A DNA stretch of 64,000 nucleotides, taken from Pseudomonas sp. RIT623. Its GTDB lineage: Bacteria; Pseudomonadota; Gammaproteobacteria; Pseudomonadales; Pseudomonadaceae. Every line of letters begins with the position of its first letter. Within the stretch, counting starts at the first letter, position 1. Positions 32,122 to 43,351 of this stretch are shown piece after piece. Below the pieces are notes generated by a model. The model saw nothing but the letters and a program-made list of their open reading frames with translations. It was not told the DNA's origin and did not search any database. The translations under genes were made by a program, and so were the position numbers. The DNA is taken from positions 1 through 64,000 of the forward strand of contig NZ_SOZA01000004.1 in assembly GCF_004519305.1 (NCBI RefSeq), in the 5' to 3' direction.

Positions 32122-34929
32122 ATGGCATTGAAATCCCCCGCGTTTCGTAGAAAGTTTCCGTTGCTGGTGACTGGCGGTCTGCTAGCCCTGCAACCTCTGG
32201 CCACCTCGTACGTGGTCGCGGCCGAGCAGTTCGACTGCCAAGTGTCCGCCTCCGGTGGTTGGGACTGCAAGCCCAAGACCGCAGCCAACCTGCCTCCGCG
32301 CCCGGTACATCCGGGCGCTGCCGCTGCCAGCTCGGGCACCGATGCCTCGGGTGAAGCCGTCGCGGTCGAAGCCGACAAGCCGATGCTGGTCACCGAGGCC
32401 AAGGGCCGTGGCCTGAAGTCGCGCAGCGAGGACTACAGCCACCTCGACTGGGTCCCGCGCGAGAAGCTCACTGCCGCGCAGCTGGCCGAAACCGGCCCGT
32501 ACTGCGGTGGCGCCTACATCGAGCCGACCCGCCCGGGCATGAACGACTCCACGCCCAAGGACGAGTCGCCGACCTACATCAACGCCAAGGTCTCCAAGTA
32601 CCAGCAGGAGCAGCAGATCGCCACCCTGGCCGGTGACGTGGTCATGCGCCAGGGCAGCATGCAGGTCGAGTCCGACGAGGCCAACCTGTACCAGGCCGAG
32701 AACCGCGGCGAGCTCAAGGGCAACGTCAAGATCCGCGACAACGGCACCCTGGTGGTCGGCGACGAAGCGCAGATCCAGCTCGACACCGGCGAAGCCCGGG
32801 TCGACAACGCCGAATACGTGATGCACAAGTCGCACATCCGCGGCAACGCGCTGTACGCCAAGCGCGCCGAGAACGCCATCATCCGCCTCAAGGACGGTAC
32901 CTATACCACCTGTGAGCCGGGCAGCAACGCGTGGCAGCTCAAGGGCAACAACATCACCCTGAACCCGGCCACCGGCTTCGGTACCGCGACCAACGTCACC
33001 CTGCGGGTCAAGGATTTCCCGGTGTTCTACACACCGTATATCTACTTCCCGATCGACGACCGTCGCCAGTCCGGCTTCCTGCCGCCATCGTTCAGCACCA
33101 GCAGCGACACCGGCTTCATGCTGGTCACGCCGTACTACTTCAACCTGGCGCCGAACTACGACGCCACCTTGTACCCGCGCTACATGGCCAAACGCGGCAT
33201 GCTCATGGAAGGCGAGTTCCGCTACCTGACCAAGTCCAGCGAAGGCCAGTTCGGCGGTGGCTACCTGAGCGACCAGGACGACGACCGCAAGCTGCAGACG
33301 GACTACAAGAAAGAACGCTGGATGGTCAACTGGCAGCACAAGGGTGGCCTGGACGAGCGCCTGATGACCGAGGTGGACTACACCGACATCAGCGATCCGT
33401 TCTACTTCCAGGACCTGGAGTCGGACCAGATCGGTGTCGAGAGCCGCGACTTCATCAACCAGCAAGGTGCGCTGACCTACCGCGGCGACAGCTACACCGC
33501 GCGGTTGAATCTGCATGCCTATGAAATGGCGACGATTTCGCAGATCACCCCGTATGACAAGCTGCCGCAGATCACCTTCAACGGGATGCTGCCGTTCCAT
33601 CCGGGCGGTACCGACCTGACTTACGAAACCGAGGCTGTGCGCTTCGATCGTGATTTGAAGAATGACTTCGTCAGGGACAAGAATGGCTTCCCGGATGTCA
33701 CCGCTGGGCTTCCCGGTCGTCGTCTCGATGAAAACGTCAGCGGCATCGCCCGCGCCAACGGCACCCGTCTGAACGCGGCGCCGGCCATCAGCCTGCCGAT
33801 GCAAGCCAGCTACGGCTACATCACGCCGAAGCTCAAGTACGTCTATACCCAGTACGATCTGGACCTCGACAGCCAAGGCAAAGCCCAGGCACTGGCGCAA
33901 TCGAGCCAACCTGGTTATGGCAGCTACAACAGCTCGCTGAACCGCGACATCCCGATCTTCAGCGTCGACAGCGGCCTGTATTTCGACCGCAACACCCAGT
34001 TGTTCGGCACGAATTACCGCCAGACCCTGGAACCGCGCCTGTTCTATCTCTATGTTCCGTACAAGGATCAGAAAGACATCCCGCTGTTCGATACCAGCGA
34101 GAACACCTTCAGCTATGCTTCGCTGTTCCGCGACAACCGCTTCAGCGGTGTCGACCGGATCGGCGACGAGAACAAGCTGTCGCTGGGCGTGACCAACCGC
34201 TGGATCGAAGACAACGGCTTCCAGCGCCAGCGCTTCAGCATCGGCCAAGCCTACTACTTCAAGGACCGCAAGGTTCAGTTGCCAGGCATCGACTACCGTA
34301 CCCGCAAGCAGAGCCTGGCGGATGTCTCGCCGTATGCGCTGGAGTATGAGTATGCCTTCAACCGTGACTGGCGCTTCAACTCGGACTTCAACTGGGACCC
34401 GGACAGCCACAGCACACGCTCTGGCAGCGCCATGTTCCACTACCAGCCTGAAGACAATCCGAACAAGATCGTCAACCTCGGTTATCGCTACCGTAACGAC
34501 ACCATCGTCTACGACACGCAGACGGGCACCTGGAAAGACCAGGGTGGCGACTACGGAAAACCAGGTGATGCCAACTACATCAAGGACTACTACAAGATCC
34601 AGCAGCACGACTTCTCGGTCATCTGGCCGATCGTGCCGCAATGGAGCGTCATCGCCCGCTGGCAGCATGACTACAACCGCAACCGCACCCTCGAGGCGAT
34701 GGGCGGTTTCGAGTACGACAACTGCTGCTGGAAGCTGCGCCTGATCAACCGCTACTGGATGGACTACGACGACTTCAGCCAAGCCACCCCACAGAACGAG
34801 AAGGGCGACCACGGCGTCTTCCTGCAGATCGTCCTCAAGGGCCTCGGCGGCGTGATGGGCAACAAGGTCGAGACATTCCTGGACAAAGGCATTCAAGGTT
34901 ACCGTACACGTGAAGACCAAGCTTATTGA
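32122..34929 (+). CDS. lptD: LPS-assembly outer-membrane protein LptD
   Basis: A 935-residue outer-membrane beta-barrel that inserts LPS into the outer leaflet. A signal peptide (about 1-33, AAEQFDC junction) is followed by a pseudomonad-specific N-terminal stretch and an OstA/LptA-like beta-jellyroll (about 165-320). The C-terminal barrel runs to the end. Cysteines [16 protein letters not shown] near the N-terminus and the adjacent CC pair in [10 protein letters not shown] (about 869-873) correspond to the inter-domain disulfides LptD needs. The ATG gives [15 protein letters not shown]. It heads the lptD-surA-pdxA-rsmA-apaG-apaH string. Confidence 0.96.
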   Translation: MALKSPAFRRKFPLLVTGGLLALQPLATSYVVAAEQFDCQVSASGGWDCKPKTAANLPPRPVHPGAAAASSGTDASGEAVAVEADKPMLVTEAKGRGLKSRSEDYSHLDWVPREKLTAAQLAETGPYCGGAYIEPTRPGMNDSTPKDESPTYINAKVSKYQQEQQIATLAGDVVMRQGSMQVESDEANLYQAENRGELKGNVKIRDNGTLVVGDEAQIQLDTGEARVDNAEYVMHKSHIRGNALYAKRAENAIIRLKDGTYTTCEPGSNAWQLKGNNITLNPATGFGTATNVTLRVKDFPVFYTPYIYFPIDDRRQSGFLPPSFSTSSDTGFMLVTPYYFNLAPNYDATLYPRYMAKRGMLMEGEFRYLTKSSEGQFGGGYLSDQDDDRKLQTDYKKERWMVNWQHKGGLDERLMTEVDYTDISDPFYFQDLESDQIGVESRDFINQQGALTYRGDSYTARLNLHAYEMATISQITPYDKLPQITFNGMLPFHPGGTDLTYETEAVRFDRDLKNDFVRDKNGFPDVTAGLPGRRLDENVSGIARANGTRLNAAPAISLPMQASYGYITPKLKYVYTQYDLDLDSQGKAQALAQSSQPGYGSYNSSLNRDIPIFSVDSGLYFDRNTQLFGTNYRQTLEPRLFYLYVPYKDQKDIPLFDTSENTFSYASLFRDNRFSGVDRIGDENKLSLGVTNRWIEDNGFQRQRFSIGQAYYFKDRKVQLPGIDYRTRKQSLADVSPYALEYEYAFNRDWRFNSDFNWDPDSHSTRSGSAMFHYQPEDNPNKIVNLGYRYRNDTIVYDTQTGTWKDQGGDYGKPGDANYIKDYYKIQQHDFSVIWPIVPQWSVIARWQHDYNRNRTLEAMGGFEYDNCCWKLRLINRYWMDYDDFSQATPQNEKGDHGVFLQIVLKGLGGVMGNKVETFLDKGIQGYRTREDQAY

Positions 34930-36229
34930 TCGTCTGCGCCCGCTGATGCTGGGCGCTGTACTGCTGAGTGGCGCGGCGCATGCCGCCCCACAACCCCTTG
35001 ACCGCGTGGTGGCCATCGTCGACAACGACGTGGTGATGCAAAGCCAGCTGGAGCAGCGCGTGCGCGAAGTGCAGCAGACCATCGCCAAGCGCGGCGGTGG
35101 CGTGCCGCCGGCCGGCGCGCTGGAGCAGCAGGTGCTGGAGCGCCTGATCGTCGAGAACCTGCAACTGCAGATCGGCGAGCGCTCGGGCATCCGCATCACC
35201 GACGAGGAGCTGAACCAGGCCGTCGGCACCATTGCCCAGCGCAATGGCATGTCGCCGGAGCAGTTCCGCGCCGCCCTCGCCCACGATGGCCTGTCTTACG
35301 ACGACGCCCGCGACCAGATCAAGCGCGAGATGATCATCAGCCGCGTGCGCCAGCGCCGCGTCGCCGAACGTATCCAGGTTTCCGAGCAGGAAGTGAAGAA
35401 CTACCTCAACTCGGACATGGGCAAGATGCAGATGTCGGAAGAGTACCGCCTCGCCAACATCCTCATCCCCACCCCGGAAGGCGCCAACTCCGAAGCCATC
35501 CAGGCTGCCGCGCGCCAGGTCGGCGATGTCTACCAGCAGCTCAAGCAAGGTGCCGACTTCGGCCAGATGGCCATCGCCCGCTCGCGCAGCGAGAACGCCC
35601 TGGAAGGCGGCGAAATGGGCTGGCGCCAAGCCGGCCAACTGCCACCTGACTTCGCCAAGATGCTCAGCAACATGGCAGTGGGCGACATCACCCAGCCGAT
35701 CCGCATCCCCAACGGCTTCATCATCCTCAAGCTCGAGGAGAAGCGCGGTGGTAGCCAGAGCGTGCTGCGTGACGAAGTGCACGTACGCCACATCCTGATC
35801 AAGCCAAGCGAAATCCGCAGCGACGCCGCCACCGAGCAACTGGCCGAGCGTCTGTACGACCGGATCAAGAGCGGGGAGAACTTCGGCGAACTGGCGAAGA
35901 GCTTCTCGGAAGACCCAGGTTCGGCGCTCAACGGCGGCGACCTCAACTGGGTCGACCCGAACAGCCTGGTGCCGGAGTTCCGCGAGCAGATGGCCAACGC
36001 CCAGCAAGGCGAAGTGACCCGTCCGTTCCGCACCCAGTACGGCTGGCACGTGCTGGAAGTCCTCGGCCGCCGCGCCACCGACAGCACCGACAAGGCCCGC
36101 GAACAGCAGGCGATGAACGTGCTGCGCAACCGCAAGTACGACGAAGAGCTGCAGACCTGGCTGCGCCAGATCCGTGACGAAGCCTACGTCGAGATCAAGC
36201 TGCCTGGCGCCGACCAGGCCGCCCAGTGA
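34910..36229 (+). CDS. surA: Periplasmic chaperone/peptidyl-prolyl isomerase SurA
   Basis: A 439-residue periplasmic chaperone that escorts outer-membrane proteins such as LptD to the BAM complex. The signal peptide (about 1-25) is followed by the SurA_N chaperone domain ([19 protein letters not shown] onward). Two parvulin domains follow, starting near [13 protein letters not shown] and [13 protein letters not shown]. The start is a GTG lying 20 bases inside the 3' end of lptD, so expression is probably coupled. It overlaps pdxA by 4 bases. Confidence 0.95.
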   Translation: MKTKLIDRLRPLMLGAVLLSGAAHAAPQPLDRVVAIVDNDVVMQSQLEQRVREVQQTIAKRGGGVPPAGALEQQVLERLIVENLQLQIGERSGIRITDEELNQAVGTIAQRNGMSPEQFRAALAHDGLSYDDARDQIKREMIISRVRQRRVAERIQVSEQEVKNYLNSDMGKMQMSEEYRLANILIPTPEGANSEAIQAAARQVGDVYQQLKQGADFGQMAIARSRSENALEGGEMGWRQAGQLPPDFAKMLSNMAVGDITQPIRIPNGFIILKLEEKRGGSQSVLRDEVHVRHILIKPSEIRSDAATEQLAERLYDRIKSGENFGELAKSFSEDPGSALNGGDLNWVDPNSLVPEFREQMANAQQGEVTRPFRTQYGWHVLEVLGRRATDSTDKAREQQAMNVLRNRKYDEELQTWLRQIRDEAYVEIKLPGADQAAQ

Positions 36230-37215
36230 AGCCACTGCGCTTCGCCGTCACGCCCGGCGAGCCGGCCGGCATAGGCCCCGACCTGTGCTTGCTGCTCGCC
36301 GCCGAGGCCCAGCCCCATCCCCTGATTGCCATCACCAGCCGTGACCTGCTCGCCGAGCGGGCCACCCAGCTGGGGCTGGCCGTCACCCTGCTACCGGTCG
36401 TCCCAGGCCACTTCCCCGACCAGCCCGCCGCCGCCGGCAGCCTGTACGTGTGGGACACGCCCCTGGCCGCGCCGGTGCTAGCCGGCCAACTGGACAAGGC
36501 CAACGCCGCGTTCGTACTGGAGACGCTCACCCGCGCAGGCCAAGGCTGCCTCGCCGGTGACTTCGCCGGCATGATCACCGCACCCGTGCACAAGGGCGTG
36601 ATCAACGAAAGCGGTATCGCCTTCTCCGGCCACACCGAATTCCTCGCCGACCTGACACAGACCACACAAGTGGTCATGATGCTGGCGACCCGAGGCCTGC
36701 GCGTGGCGCTGGTGACCACTCATCTGCCGCTGCGCGATATCGCCGATGCCATCACCCCCGAACGCCTCGAGCGCGTCACCCGCATCCTGCATGCGGACAT
36801 GCGCGCCAAGTTCGGCATCGACAACCCCCGCATCCTGGTCTGCGGCCTCAACCCGCACGCCGGAGAAGGCGGCCACCTGGGCCGCGAAGAAATCGACATC
36901 ATCGAGCCCACCCTGGCGCGCCTGCGCGCCGAAGGCATGGACCTGCGTGGTCCGCTGCCGGCCGATACCCTGTTTACCCCCAAATATCTGGAGCACTGCG
37001 ACGCGGTGCTGGCGATGTACCACGACCAAGGCCTGCCCGTGCTCAAGTACAAGGGCTTCGGTGCCGCGGTCAACGTGACGCTGGGCCTGCCGATCATCCG
37101 TACTTCGGTCGACCATGGCACCGCCCTGGACCTGGCCGGCAGCGGCAAGGTCGACACCGGCAGCCTGCGCGTCGCCCTGGAAACCGCCTACCAGATGGCC
37201 GAGAACCGACCATGA
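36226..37215 (+). CDS. pdxA: 4-hydroxythreonine-4-phosphate dehydrogenase
   Basis: A 329-residue NAD-dependent dehydrogenase of pyridoxal phosphate synthesis. The N-terminus [15 protein letters not shown] is the family signature. Metal-binding histidines sit in [27 protein letters not shown] and [15 protein letters not shown]. It starts at a GTG in a 4-base overlap with surA and ends in a 4-base overlap with rsmA, the same order as in E. coli. Confidence 0.96.
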   Translation: MKPLRFAVTPGEPAGIGPDLCLLLAAEAQPHPLIAITSRDLLAERATQLGLAVTLLPVVPGHFPDQPAAAGSLYVWDTPLAAPVLAGQLDKANAAFVLETLTRAGQGCLAGDFAGMITAPVHKGVINESGIAFSGHTEFLADLTQTTQVVMMLATRGLRVALVTTHLPLRDIADAITPERLERVTRILHADMRAKFGIDNPRILVCGLNPHAGEGGHLGREEIDIIEPTLARLRAEGMDLRGPLPADTLFTPKYLEHCDAVLAMYHDQGLPVLKYKGFGAAVNVTLGLPIIRTSVDHGTALDLAGSGKVDTGSLRVALETAYQMAENRP

Positions 37216-38012
37216 CCGAGCACTACCAACACCGGGCGCGCAAGCGCTTCGGCCAGAACTTCCTGCACGACGCCGGAATCATCGACCGCATTTTGCGCGC
37301 GATCAACGCCAAGGCCGGCGAACATCTGCTGGAAATCGGCCCTGGCCAGGGCGCCCTGACCGAGGGCCTGCTGGGCAGCGGCGCGCAACTGGACGTGGTC
37401 GAGCTGGACAAGGACCTGGTACCGATCCTGCAGCACAAGTTCGCCGGGCGCGACAACTTCCGCCTGCACCAGGGCGACGCGCTGAAGTTCGACTTCAACC
37501 AGTTGGGCGTACCGCCGCGCAGCCTGAAAGTCGTCGGCAACCTGCCGTACAACATCTCCACCCCGCTGATCTTCCACCTGCTCGATCACGCCGGGCTGAT
37601 CCGCGACATGCACTTCATGCTGCAAAAAGAGGTGGTCGAGCGCATGGCCGCCGGCCCTGGGGGTGGTGACTGGGGCAGGCTGTCGATCATGGTGCAGTAC
37701 CACTGCCGCGTGGAACACCTGTTCAACGTCGGCCCCGGCGCGTTCAACCCGCCGCCGAAAGTCGACTCGGCGATCGTGCGCCTGGTACCCCACGAGGTGC
37801 TGCCGCATCCGGCGAAAAACCCGAAGCTGCTCGAGCACGTAGTGCGCGAGGCCTTCAACCAGCGCCGCAAGACCTTGCGCAACACCCTCAAGGGCCTGCT
37901 CGACAGCCAGGCCATCGAAGCCGCCGGCGTGGACGGCAGCCTGCGCCCCGAGCAGCTGGACCTGGCCGCCTTCGTGCGCCTGGCCGACAAGCTGGCCGAA
38001 CAGCAGGCCTGA
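37212..38012 (+). CDS. rsmA: 16S rRNA (adenine1518/1519-N6) dimethyltransferase
   Basis: A 266-residue SAM-dependent methyltransferase (KsgA) that dimethylates two adjacent adenines near the 3' end of 16S rRNA. The entry motif [10 protein letters not shown] is at residues 11-20, the SAM-binding [10 protein letters not shown] at 41-50 and the catalytic NLPYNIS at 110-116. The C-terminal helical domain includes [16 protein letters not shown]. It overlaps pdxA by 4 bases. A REP pair follows the stop, before apaG. Confidence 0.96.
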   Translation: MTEHYQHRARKRFGQNFLHDAGIIDRILRAINAKAGEHLLEIGPGQGALTEGLLGSGAQLDVVELDKDLVPILQHKFAGRDNFRLHQGDALKFDFNQLGVPPRSLKVVGNLPYNISTPLIFHLLDHAGLIRDMHFMLQKEVVERMAAGPGGGDWGRLSIMVQYHCRVEHLFNVGPGAFNPPPKVDSAIVRLVPHEVLPHPAKNPKLLEHVVREAFNQRRKTLRNTLKGLLDSQAIEAAGVDGSLRPEQLDLAAFVRLADKLAEQQA

Positions 38013-38017
38013 TCCCC

Positions 38018-38088
38018 GGCTCGCCGAAAAGCCGGCTCCTGCAGGCGATATGCCCATCGTAGGAGTCGGCTTGCCGGCGAACGGCCCC
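38018..38088. repeat. Inverted REP pair between rsmA and apaG
   Basis: GGCTCGCCGAAAAGCCGGCTCCTGCAGG faces GTAGGAGTCGGCTTGCCGGCGA. It separates rsmA from apaG in an otherwise tightly packed operon and may mark an RNA-processing or attenuation point. Confidence 0.75.
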
Positions 38089-38167
38089 AGCCATTCCCAC
38101 ACCGCTAGCCTCCCCCCCTGCAATGGCCTAGACTGCGTTATTGCGTCAGTTCGCCCAAGGCCCTTGC

Positions 38168-38548
38168 ATGTCCGACCCCCGCTATCAAATCGACGTCAGC
38201 GTCGTGACCCGCTACCTCAAAGACCAATCCGACCCCGAAAGCAGCCGTTTCGCCTTCGCCTACACCATTACCGTGCACAACAACGGCACGCTGAAGGCCA
38301 AGCTGATGTCCCGTCATTGGCTGATCACCAACGGTGACGGTGAAGTCGAGGAAGTGCGCGGCGCCGGAGTCATCGGCCAGCAGCCATCGATCGAGCCCGG
38401 CCAGAGCCATACCTACAGCAGCGGCGCGGTAATCAGCACCCGCGTCGGCACCATGCAGGGCAGCTACCAGATGTTCGCCGAAGACGGCAAACGCTTCGAT
38501 GCGCCGATCGCGCCGTTCCGCCTGGCCGTGCCCGGGGCGCTGCACTGA
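38168..38548 (+). CDS. apaG: Co2+/Mg2+ efflux-associated protein ApaG
   Basis: A 126-residue ApaG/DUF525 beta-sandwich protein. [20 protein letters not shown] and the segment around [26 protein letters not shown] match the family, including the GxGxxG-like loop. The function is not settled; a link to cobalt/magnesium resistance comes from work on enteric homologues. The ATG gives [10 protein letters not shown]. It overlaps apaH by one base, the usual apaGH pairing. Confidence 0.93.
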   Translation: MSDPRYQIDVSVVTRYLKDQSDPESSRFAFAYTITVHNNGTLKAKLMSRHWLITNGDGEVEEVRGAGVIGQQPSIEPGQSHTYSSGAVISTRVGTMQGSYQMFAEDGKRFDAPIAPFRLAVPGALH

Positions 38549-39405
38549 TGGCCACCTATGCCGTCGGCGACCTGCAAGGCTGTCTGCAACCACTCAAGTG
38601 CCTGCTCGAACGCGTGCGCTTCGACCCGGCCGTCGACCGCCTGTGGCTGGTGGGCGACCTGGTCAACCGCGGCCCCGAGTCCCTCGAGACCTTGCGTTAT
38701 CTCTACTCGATCCGCCATGCGCTGGTCTGCGTGCTGGGCAACCATGACCTGCACCTGCTGGCCGCCTGGCACAACGGCGAGCGCCTGAAAAAAAGCGATA
38801 CCCTGCGCGAAATCATCGAGGCACCTGACGCCGACCAGTTGTTCGACTGGTTGCGCCAGCAGAAGCTGCTGCATTACGACGAGGCCCGCGGCATCGCCAT
38901 GGTCCACGCCGGCATCCCGCCGCAATGGACCCTGGGCCGCGCCCTGGAGCTGGCGGCCGAGGTCGAGCAAGTGCTGCGCGACGACACCCGCCTGAAGCTT
39001 TACCTGGACGGCATGTACGGCAACGAGCCGAACAAGTGGAGCAAGAACCTCAGCGGTATCGAACGCCTGCGGGTGATCACCAACTACTTCACACGCATGC
39101 GCTTCTGCACCGCCGCCGGCAAGCTCGACCTCAAGAGCAAGGAAGGCGCCGACAGCGCGCCCAAAGGCTATAAACCCTGGTTCGCTCACCCGGACCGCCG
39201 CTCGCGTCATGTGAAAATCATCTTCGGTCACTGGGCTGCCCTCGAAGGCCGGGTCGACGCCCCTGGCGTGATAGCCCTGGATACCGGCTGTGTCTGGGGG
39301 GGCGCGATGACCCTGTACAATGTCGACAGCGGCGAGTTGCACCGCTGCGACTGCACCCGCGAAGGCACCCCTCGCCCGCCGGTATCACTCAACGATCAGC
39401 CATGA
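38548..39405 (+). CDS. apaH: Diadenosine tetraphosphatase (symmetrical)
   Basis: A 285-residue calcineurin-like phosphoesterase that splits Ap4A into two ADP and also removes Np4 caps from RNA. The metallophosphoesterase motifs are visible: [14 protein letters not shown] (4-17), [24 protein letters not shown] and VHAGIPPQW, with FGHWAAL and [11 protein letters not shown] near the C-terminus. It is coupled to apaG and followed 13 bases later by glpE. Confidence 0.96.
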   Translation: MATYAVGDLQGCLQPLKCLLERVRFDPAVDRLWLVGDLVNRGPESLETLRYLYSIRHALVCVLGNHDLHLLAAWHNGERLKKSDTLREIIEAPDADQLFDWLRQQKLLHYDEARGIAMVHAGIPPQWTLGRALELAAEVEQVLRDDTRLKLYLDGMYGNEPNKWSKNLSGIERLRVITNYFTRMRFCTAAGKLDLKSKEGADSAPKGYKPWFAHPDRRSRHVKIIFGHWAALEGRVDAPGVIALDTGCVWGGAMTLYNVDSGELHRCDCTREGTPRPPVSLNDQP

Positions 39406-39418
39406 AGGACCCGCACCC

Positions 39419-39748
39419 ATGAGCGAATTCAAGCGTATCTCCCCAGAGCAAGCCCTCGCCCTGCGTGCCGAAGGTGCGATCGTGGTCGATATCCGCGACC
39501 CACAGGCGTTTGCCGCCGGGCACATCGCCGGCGCCACTCATCTGGATAATCACTCGGTAGCCGACTTCATCCGCAGCGCCGACCTCGACGCGCCTACACT
39601 GGTAGTCTGCTACCACGGCAATTCCAGCCAGAGCGCCGCCGCCTACCTGGTGGGCCAGGGCTTCTCCAACGTCTACAGCATCGATGGTGGCTTCGAGCTG
39701 TGGCGCAGCACCTACCCGGCGGAAACCGCCCAGGGCAGCGCTGAATAA
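39419..39748 (+). CDS. glpE: Thiosulfate sulfurtransferase GlpE
   Basis: A 109-residue single-domain rhodanese that transfers sulfane sulfur from thiosulfate to cyanide or another thiophile. The catalytic cysteine is C64 in [13 protein letters not shown], with the short CYHGNSS active-site loop typical of GlpE. The ATG giving [15 protein letters not shown] follows a weak site. It is the last gene of the lptD-to-glpE string. Despite the name, no glycerol genes are nearby. Confidence 0.93.
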   Translation: MSEFKRISPEQALALRAEGAIVVDIRDPQAFAAGHIAGATHLDNHSVADFIRSADLDAPTLVVCYHGNSSQSAAAYLVGQGFSNVYSIDGGFELWRSTYPAETAQGSAE

Positions 39749-40031
39749 TTTTTTTCATTTTTCCTGCAGCCCGCGCTCCGTGCGGGCTTGCGCCCGACCT
39801 GACGAACGGTCGTAGGCGTCTTCTCTGCTCCGCGCCCTTGACCTCTCGTATAACCAACTATCCTTAAGCCCAGGCCATCCAAAAAAGGGGAGAGCCGGTA
39901 CACCGGCGTGCGGGTCATCGGTAGCGTTACAGGGTGTTCTGGGGGGTATACAGCAATCGGCGAGCCCGGTTGCATGCCAGCATCAGCTGACTGATCCGGC
40001 GTCGTCTCCACGTATCGAGCGAGGTGACGTC
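39749..40031. other. 283-base intergenic region before prkA
   Basis: It begins with a T-rich run right after glpE, followed by a GCCCGC/GCGGGC hairpin (about 39770-39789), which may end the glpE transcript imperfectly. A second small palindrome GCCGGT-AC-ACCGGC is near 39894. An AGCGAGGTGACGTC ribosome-binding site precedes prkA. I looked for a sigma-54 -24/-12 element and found no convincing one. Confidence 0.5.
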
Positions 40032-41954
40032 ATGAGCATTTTTAGCCACTTCCAACAACGTTTCGAGTCCACCCGCCAGGAAGAACTTTCGCTGCAGGAG
40101 TACCTCGAGCTGTGCAAAGAGGATCGCAGCGCCTACGCCTCGGCGGCCGAGCGGCTGTTGCTGGCCATCGGCGAACCAGAGCTGATCGACACCTCCACCA
40201 ACTCCCGGCTGTCGCGGATCTTCTCCAACAAGGTGATCCGCCGCTATCCGGCCTTTGCCGACTTCCACGGGATGGAAGAGTGCATCGACCAGATCGTCTC
40301 GTACTTCCGCCATGCCGCCCAAGGCCTGGAAGAGAAGAAGCAGATCCTCTACTTGCTGGGCCCGGTAGGCGGCGGTAAGTCGTCACTGGCCGAAAAGCTC
40401 AAGCAACTGATGGAAAAGGTGCCGTTCTACGCCATCAAGGGCTCGCCGGTCTTCGAGTCGCCACTCGGGCTGTTCAACGCCACCGAGGACGGTGCGATCC
40501 TCGAGGAAGAGTTCGGCATTTCGCGCCGCTATCTCAATACCATCATGTCGCCCTGGGCCACCAAACGCCTGCAGGAGTTCGGCGGCGACATCAGCAAGTT
40601 CCGGGTGGTCAAGCTCTACCCGTCGATTCTCAACCAGATCGCCATTGCCAAGACCGAACCGGGTGACGAGAACAACCAGGACATCTCCGCCCTGGTCGGC
40701 AAGGTGGATATCCGCAAGCTCGAGGAGTTTCCGCAGAACGACGCCGATGCCTACAGCTACTCGGGCGCGTTGTGCCGGGCCAACCAGGGCCTGATGGAAT
40801 TCGTCGAGATGTTCAAGGCACCGATCAAGGTGCTGCACCCGCTGCTTACCGCTACCCAGGAAGGCAACTACAACAGTACCGAAGGCCTGGGGGCGATCCC
40901 CTATACCGGTATCCTGCTGGCCCACTCCAACGAATCGGAATGGCACACCTTCCGCAACAACAAGAACAACGAAGCGTTCATCGACCGTATCTACATCGTC
41001 AAGGTGCCGTACTGCCTGCGTGTCAGCGACGAGATCAAGATCTACGACAAGCTGCTGATCAACAGCTCGCTAGCCAAGGCTCATTGCGCCCCCGACACCC
41101 TGAAGATGCTCGCCCAGTTCACCGTGCTTTCACGCCTCAAGGAGCCGGAGAACTCCAACATCTACTCGAAGATGCGCGTCTACGACGGCGAGAACCTCAA
41201 GGACACCGACCCCAAGGCCAAGTCGATCCAGGAGTACCGCGACTCGGCAGGCGTCGACGAGGGCATGAACGGCCTGTCGACCCGCTTCGCCTTCAAGATC
41301 CTGTCCAAGGTATTCAACTTCGATCCGCATGAGATTGCCGCCAACCCGGTGCATCTGCTGTACGTGCTGGAGCAGCAGATCGAGCAGGAGCAGTTCCCTG
41401 CCGAAGTACGCGAGCGCTACCTGCGCTATCTCAAGGAATACCTGGCGCCGCGCTACATCGAGTTCATCGGCAAGGAGATCCAGACCGCCTACCTGGAGTC
41501 CTACAGCGAATACGGCCAGAACATCTTCGACCGCTATGTGCTGTATGCCGACTTCTGGATCCAGGACCAGGAATACCGCGACCCAGAAACCGGCGAGATC
41601 CTCAACCGCATCGCCCTCAACGAAGAGCTGGAGAAGATCGAAAAGCCGGCCGGCATCAGCAACCCGAAGGACTTCCGCAACGAGATCGTCAACTTCGTGC
41701 TGCGCGCCCGAGCCAACAACAACGGCAAGAACCCCAGCTGGCTCAGCTACGAGAAACTGCGGGTGGTGATCGAGAAGAAAATGTTCTCCAACACCGAGGA
41801 CCTGCTGCCGGTCATCAGCTTCAACGCCAAGGCCAGCAAGGAGGATCAACAGAAACACAACGACTTCGTCACCCGGATGGTGGAGCGTGGCTACACCGAC
41901 AAGCAGGTGCGCCTGTTGTCGGAATGGTATCTGCGGGTCAGGAAATCGCAGTAA
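40032..41954 (+). CDS. prkA: PrkA-family serine protein kinase/AAA protein (YeaG)
   Basis: A 640-residue cytoplasmic protein of the PrkA/YeaG family, linked to nitrogen-starvation and stationary-phase responses. The N-terminal AAA domain has a Walker A at 110-117 (GPVGGGKS). The C-terminal PrkA kinase-like domain follows. The length equals the usual 640-644. It heads the conserved prkA-yeaH-spoVR trio and is separated from yeaH by 125 bases holding a UUCG hairpin. The partners are consistent with a single functional system whose biochemistry is poorly known. Confidence 0.94.
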   Translation: MSIFSHFQQRFESTRQEELSLQEYLELCKEDRSAYASAAERLLLAIGEPELIDTSTNSRLSRIFSNKVIRRYPAFADFHGMEECIDQIVSYFRHAAQGLEEKKQILYLLGPVGGGKSSLAEKLKQLMEKVPFYAIKGSPVFESPLGLFNATEDGAILEEEFGISRRYLNTIMSPWATKRLQEFGGDISKFRVVKLYPSILNQIAIAKTEPGDENNQDISALVGKVDIRKLEEFPQNDADAYSYSGALCRANQGLMEFVEMFKAPIKVLHPLLTATQEGNYNSTEGLGAIPYTGILLAHSNESEWHTFRNNKNNEAFIDRIYIVKVPYCLRVSDEIKIYDKLLINSSLAKAHCAPDTLKMLAQFTVLSRLKEPENSNIYSKMRVYDGENLKDTDPKAKSIQEYRDSAGVDEGMNGLSTRFAFKILSKVFNFDPHEIAANPVHLLYVLEQQIEQEQFPAEVRERYLRYLKEYLAPRYIEFIGKEIQTAYLESYSEYGQNIFDRYVLYADFWIQDQEYRDPETGEILNRIALNEELEKIEKPAGISNPKDFRNEIVNFVLRARANNNGKNPSWLSYEKLRVVIEKKMFSNTEDLLPVISFNAKASKEDQQKHNDFVTRMVERGYTDKQVRLLSEWYLRVRKSQ

Positions 41955-41979
41955 GAGCGGCCTGCCACGGTTGCTGCGC

Positions 41980-41999
41980 GGTGCGCTTCGGCGCACCGT
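41980..41999 (+). other. UUCG-tetraloop hairpin between prkA and yeaH
   Basis: CGGTGCGC-TTCG-GCGCACCG is a perfect 8-bp stem closed by a UUCG-type loop, 25 bases after the prkA stop. No U-run follows, so it is more likely an mRNA-stabilising or processing element than a terminator. Confidence 0.6.
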
Positions 42000-42026
42000 T
42001 CGCCCGTGGTGGCGGCGACTGCTTTG

Positions 42027-42058
42027 GCTTGCAGCTCGTAGCTTGAAGCTTGCAGCTG
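42027..42058. repeat. GCTTGCAGCT-family repeat
   Basis: GCTTGCAGCTCGTAGCTTGAAGCTTGCAGCT carries two GCTTGCAGCT units around a GTAGCTTGAA core. It resembles the element at 4805-4874 and lies just before the yeaH ribosome-binding site. Confidence 0.55.
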
Positions 42059-42079
42059 TACCCAGCTACCGGAGGGCCC

Positions 42080-43351
42080 ATGAGCTACGTCATCGACCGA
42101 CGCCTGAACGGCAAGAACAAGAGCACGGTCAACCGCCAGCGTTTCCTGCGGCGATACCGCGAGCACATCAAGAAGGCCGTCGAAGAGGCCGTGAGCCGCC
42201 GCTCCATCATGGACATGGAGCATGGCGAGCAGATCAGCATTCCCGGGCGTGACATCGACGAACCGGTGCTGCACCACGGGCGTGGCGGCAAGCAGACCAT
42301 CGTCCACCCCGGCAACAAGGAGTTCACCGCCGGCGAACACATCGCCCGCCCGCAAGGTGGCGGCGGTGGTGGTGGCCGTGGCAAGGCCGGCAATTCCGGC
42401 GAGGGCATGGACGACTTCGTGTTCCAGATCACCCAGGAAGAATTCCTCGAATTCATGTTCGAGGACCTGGAGCTACCCAACCTGGTCAAGCGCCACCTGA
42501 CTGGCGCCGACACCTTCAAGACCGTGCGCGCCGGCATCGCCAACGAAGGTAACCCCTCGCGCATCAACATCGTCCGCACCCTGCGCTCAGCCCATGCCCG
42601 ACGCATCGCCCTGACCGGCAGCAGCCGCGCCCTGTTGCGCGAGGCGCAAAAGGAGCTGGACCGGCTCAAGGTCGAGGAACCGGACAACTTCACCGACATC
42701 CAGGACACCGAGGCCGAGATCGAACGCCTCAAGGCGCGCATCAACCGCCTGCCGTTCCTAGACACCTTCGACCTGAAGTACAACCTGCTGGTCAAGCAGC
42801 CCAACCCCAGTTCCAAGGCCGTGATGTTCTGCCTGATGGACGTTTCCGGCTCCATGACCCAGGCCACCAAGGACATCGCCAAGCGCTTCTTCATCCTGCT
42901 GTACCTGTTCCTCAAGCGAAACTACGACCGCATCGAGGTGGTATTCATCCGCCACCACACCAGCGCTCGCGAAGTCGACGAGGAAGAGTTCTTCTACTCC
43001 CGCGAAACCGGCGGCACCATCGTCTCCAGCGCCCTCAAGCTGATGCAGGAGGTAATGGCCGAGCGCTATCCGGCCAGCGACTGGAACATCTATGCCGCCC
43101 AGGCCTCGGACGGCGATAACTGGAACGACGACTCGCCGATCTGCCGCGACATCCTGGCCAACCAGATCATGCCGCATGTGCAGTACTACACTTATGTCGA
43201 GATCACCCCGCGCGAACACCAGGCGCTCTGGTACGAGTACGAACGTATCGGCGAAGCCTACCCCGACACCTTCGCCCAGCAACAGTTGGTATCGGCCGGC
43301 GATATCTACCCGGTCTTCCGTGAACTCTTCCAGCGCAGGTTAGCCACATGA
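42080..43351 (+). CDS. yeaH: YeaH/YhbH family protein (DUF444)
   Basis: A 423-residue DUF444 protein. A von Willebrand factor A-like region in the C-terminal half has a MIDAS-type motif in [15 protein letters not shown] (about 252-266). A glycine-rich linker ([14 protein letters not shown], about 93-106) separates a basic N-terminal part ([20 protein letters not shown]) from the rest. It acts with PrkA and SpoVR in stress physiology by conserved linkage; the molecular role is unknown. A GGAGG site precedes the ATG, and the stop overlaps spoVR by 4 bases. Confidence 0.92.
   Translation: MSYVIDRRLNGKNKSTVNRQRFLRRYREHIKKAVEEAVSRRSIMDMEHGEQISIPGRDIDEPVLHHGRGGKQTIVHPGNKEFTAGEHIARPQGGGGGGGRGKAGNSGEGMDDFVFQITQEEFLEFMFEDLELPNLVKRHLTGADTFKTVRAGIANEGNPSRINIVRTLRSAHARRIALTGSSRALLREAQKELDRLKVEEPDNFTDIQDTEAEIERLKARINRLPFLDTFDLKYNLLVKQPNPSSKAVMFCLMDVSGSMTQATKDIAKRFFILLYLFLKRNYDRIEVVFIRHHTSAREVDEEEFFYSRETGGTIVSSALKLMQEVMAERYPASDWNIYAAQASDGDNWNDDSPICRDILANQIMPHVQYYTYVEITPREHQALWYEYERIGEAYPDTFAQQQLVSAGDIYPVFRELFQRRLAT

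Noticed and set aside
32182..35250. 1022-codon minus-strand frame opposite lptD and surA
   Set aside because: A shadow of high-GC codon bias on the opposite strand; lptD has clear family features.
39749..40031. Sigma-54 promoter upstream of prkA
   Set aside because: I looked for a TGGCAC-N5-TTGC element and found none that fits.
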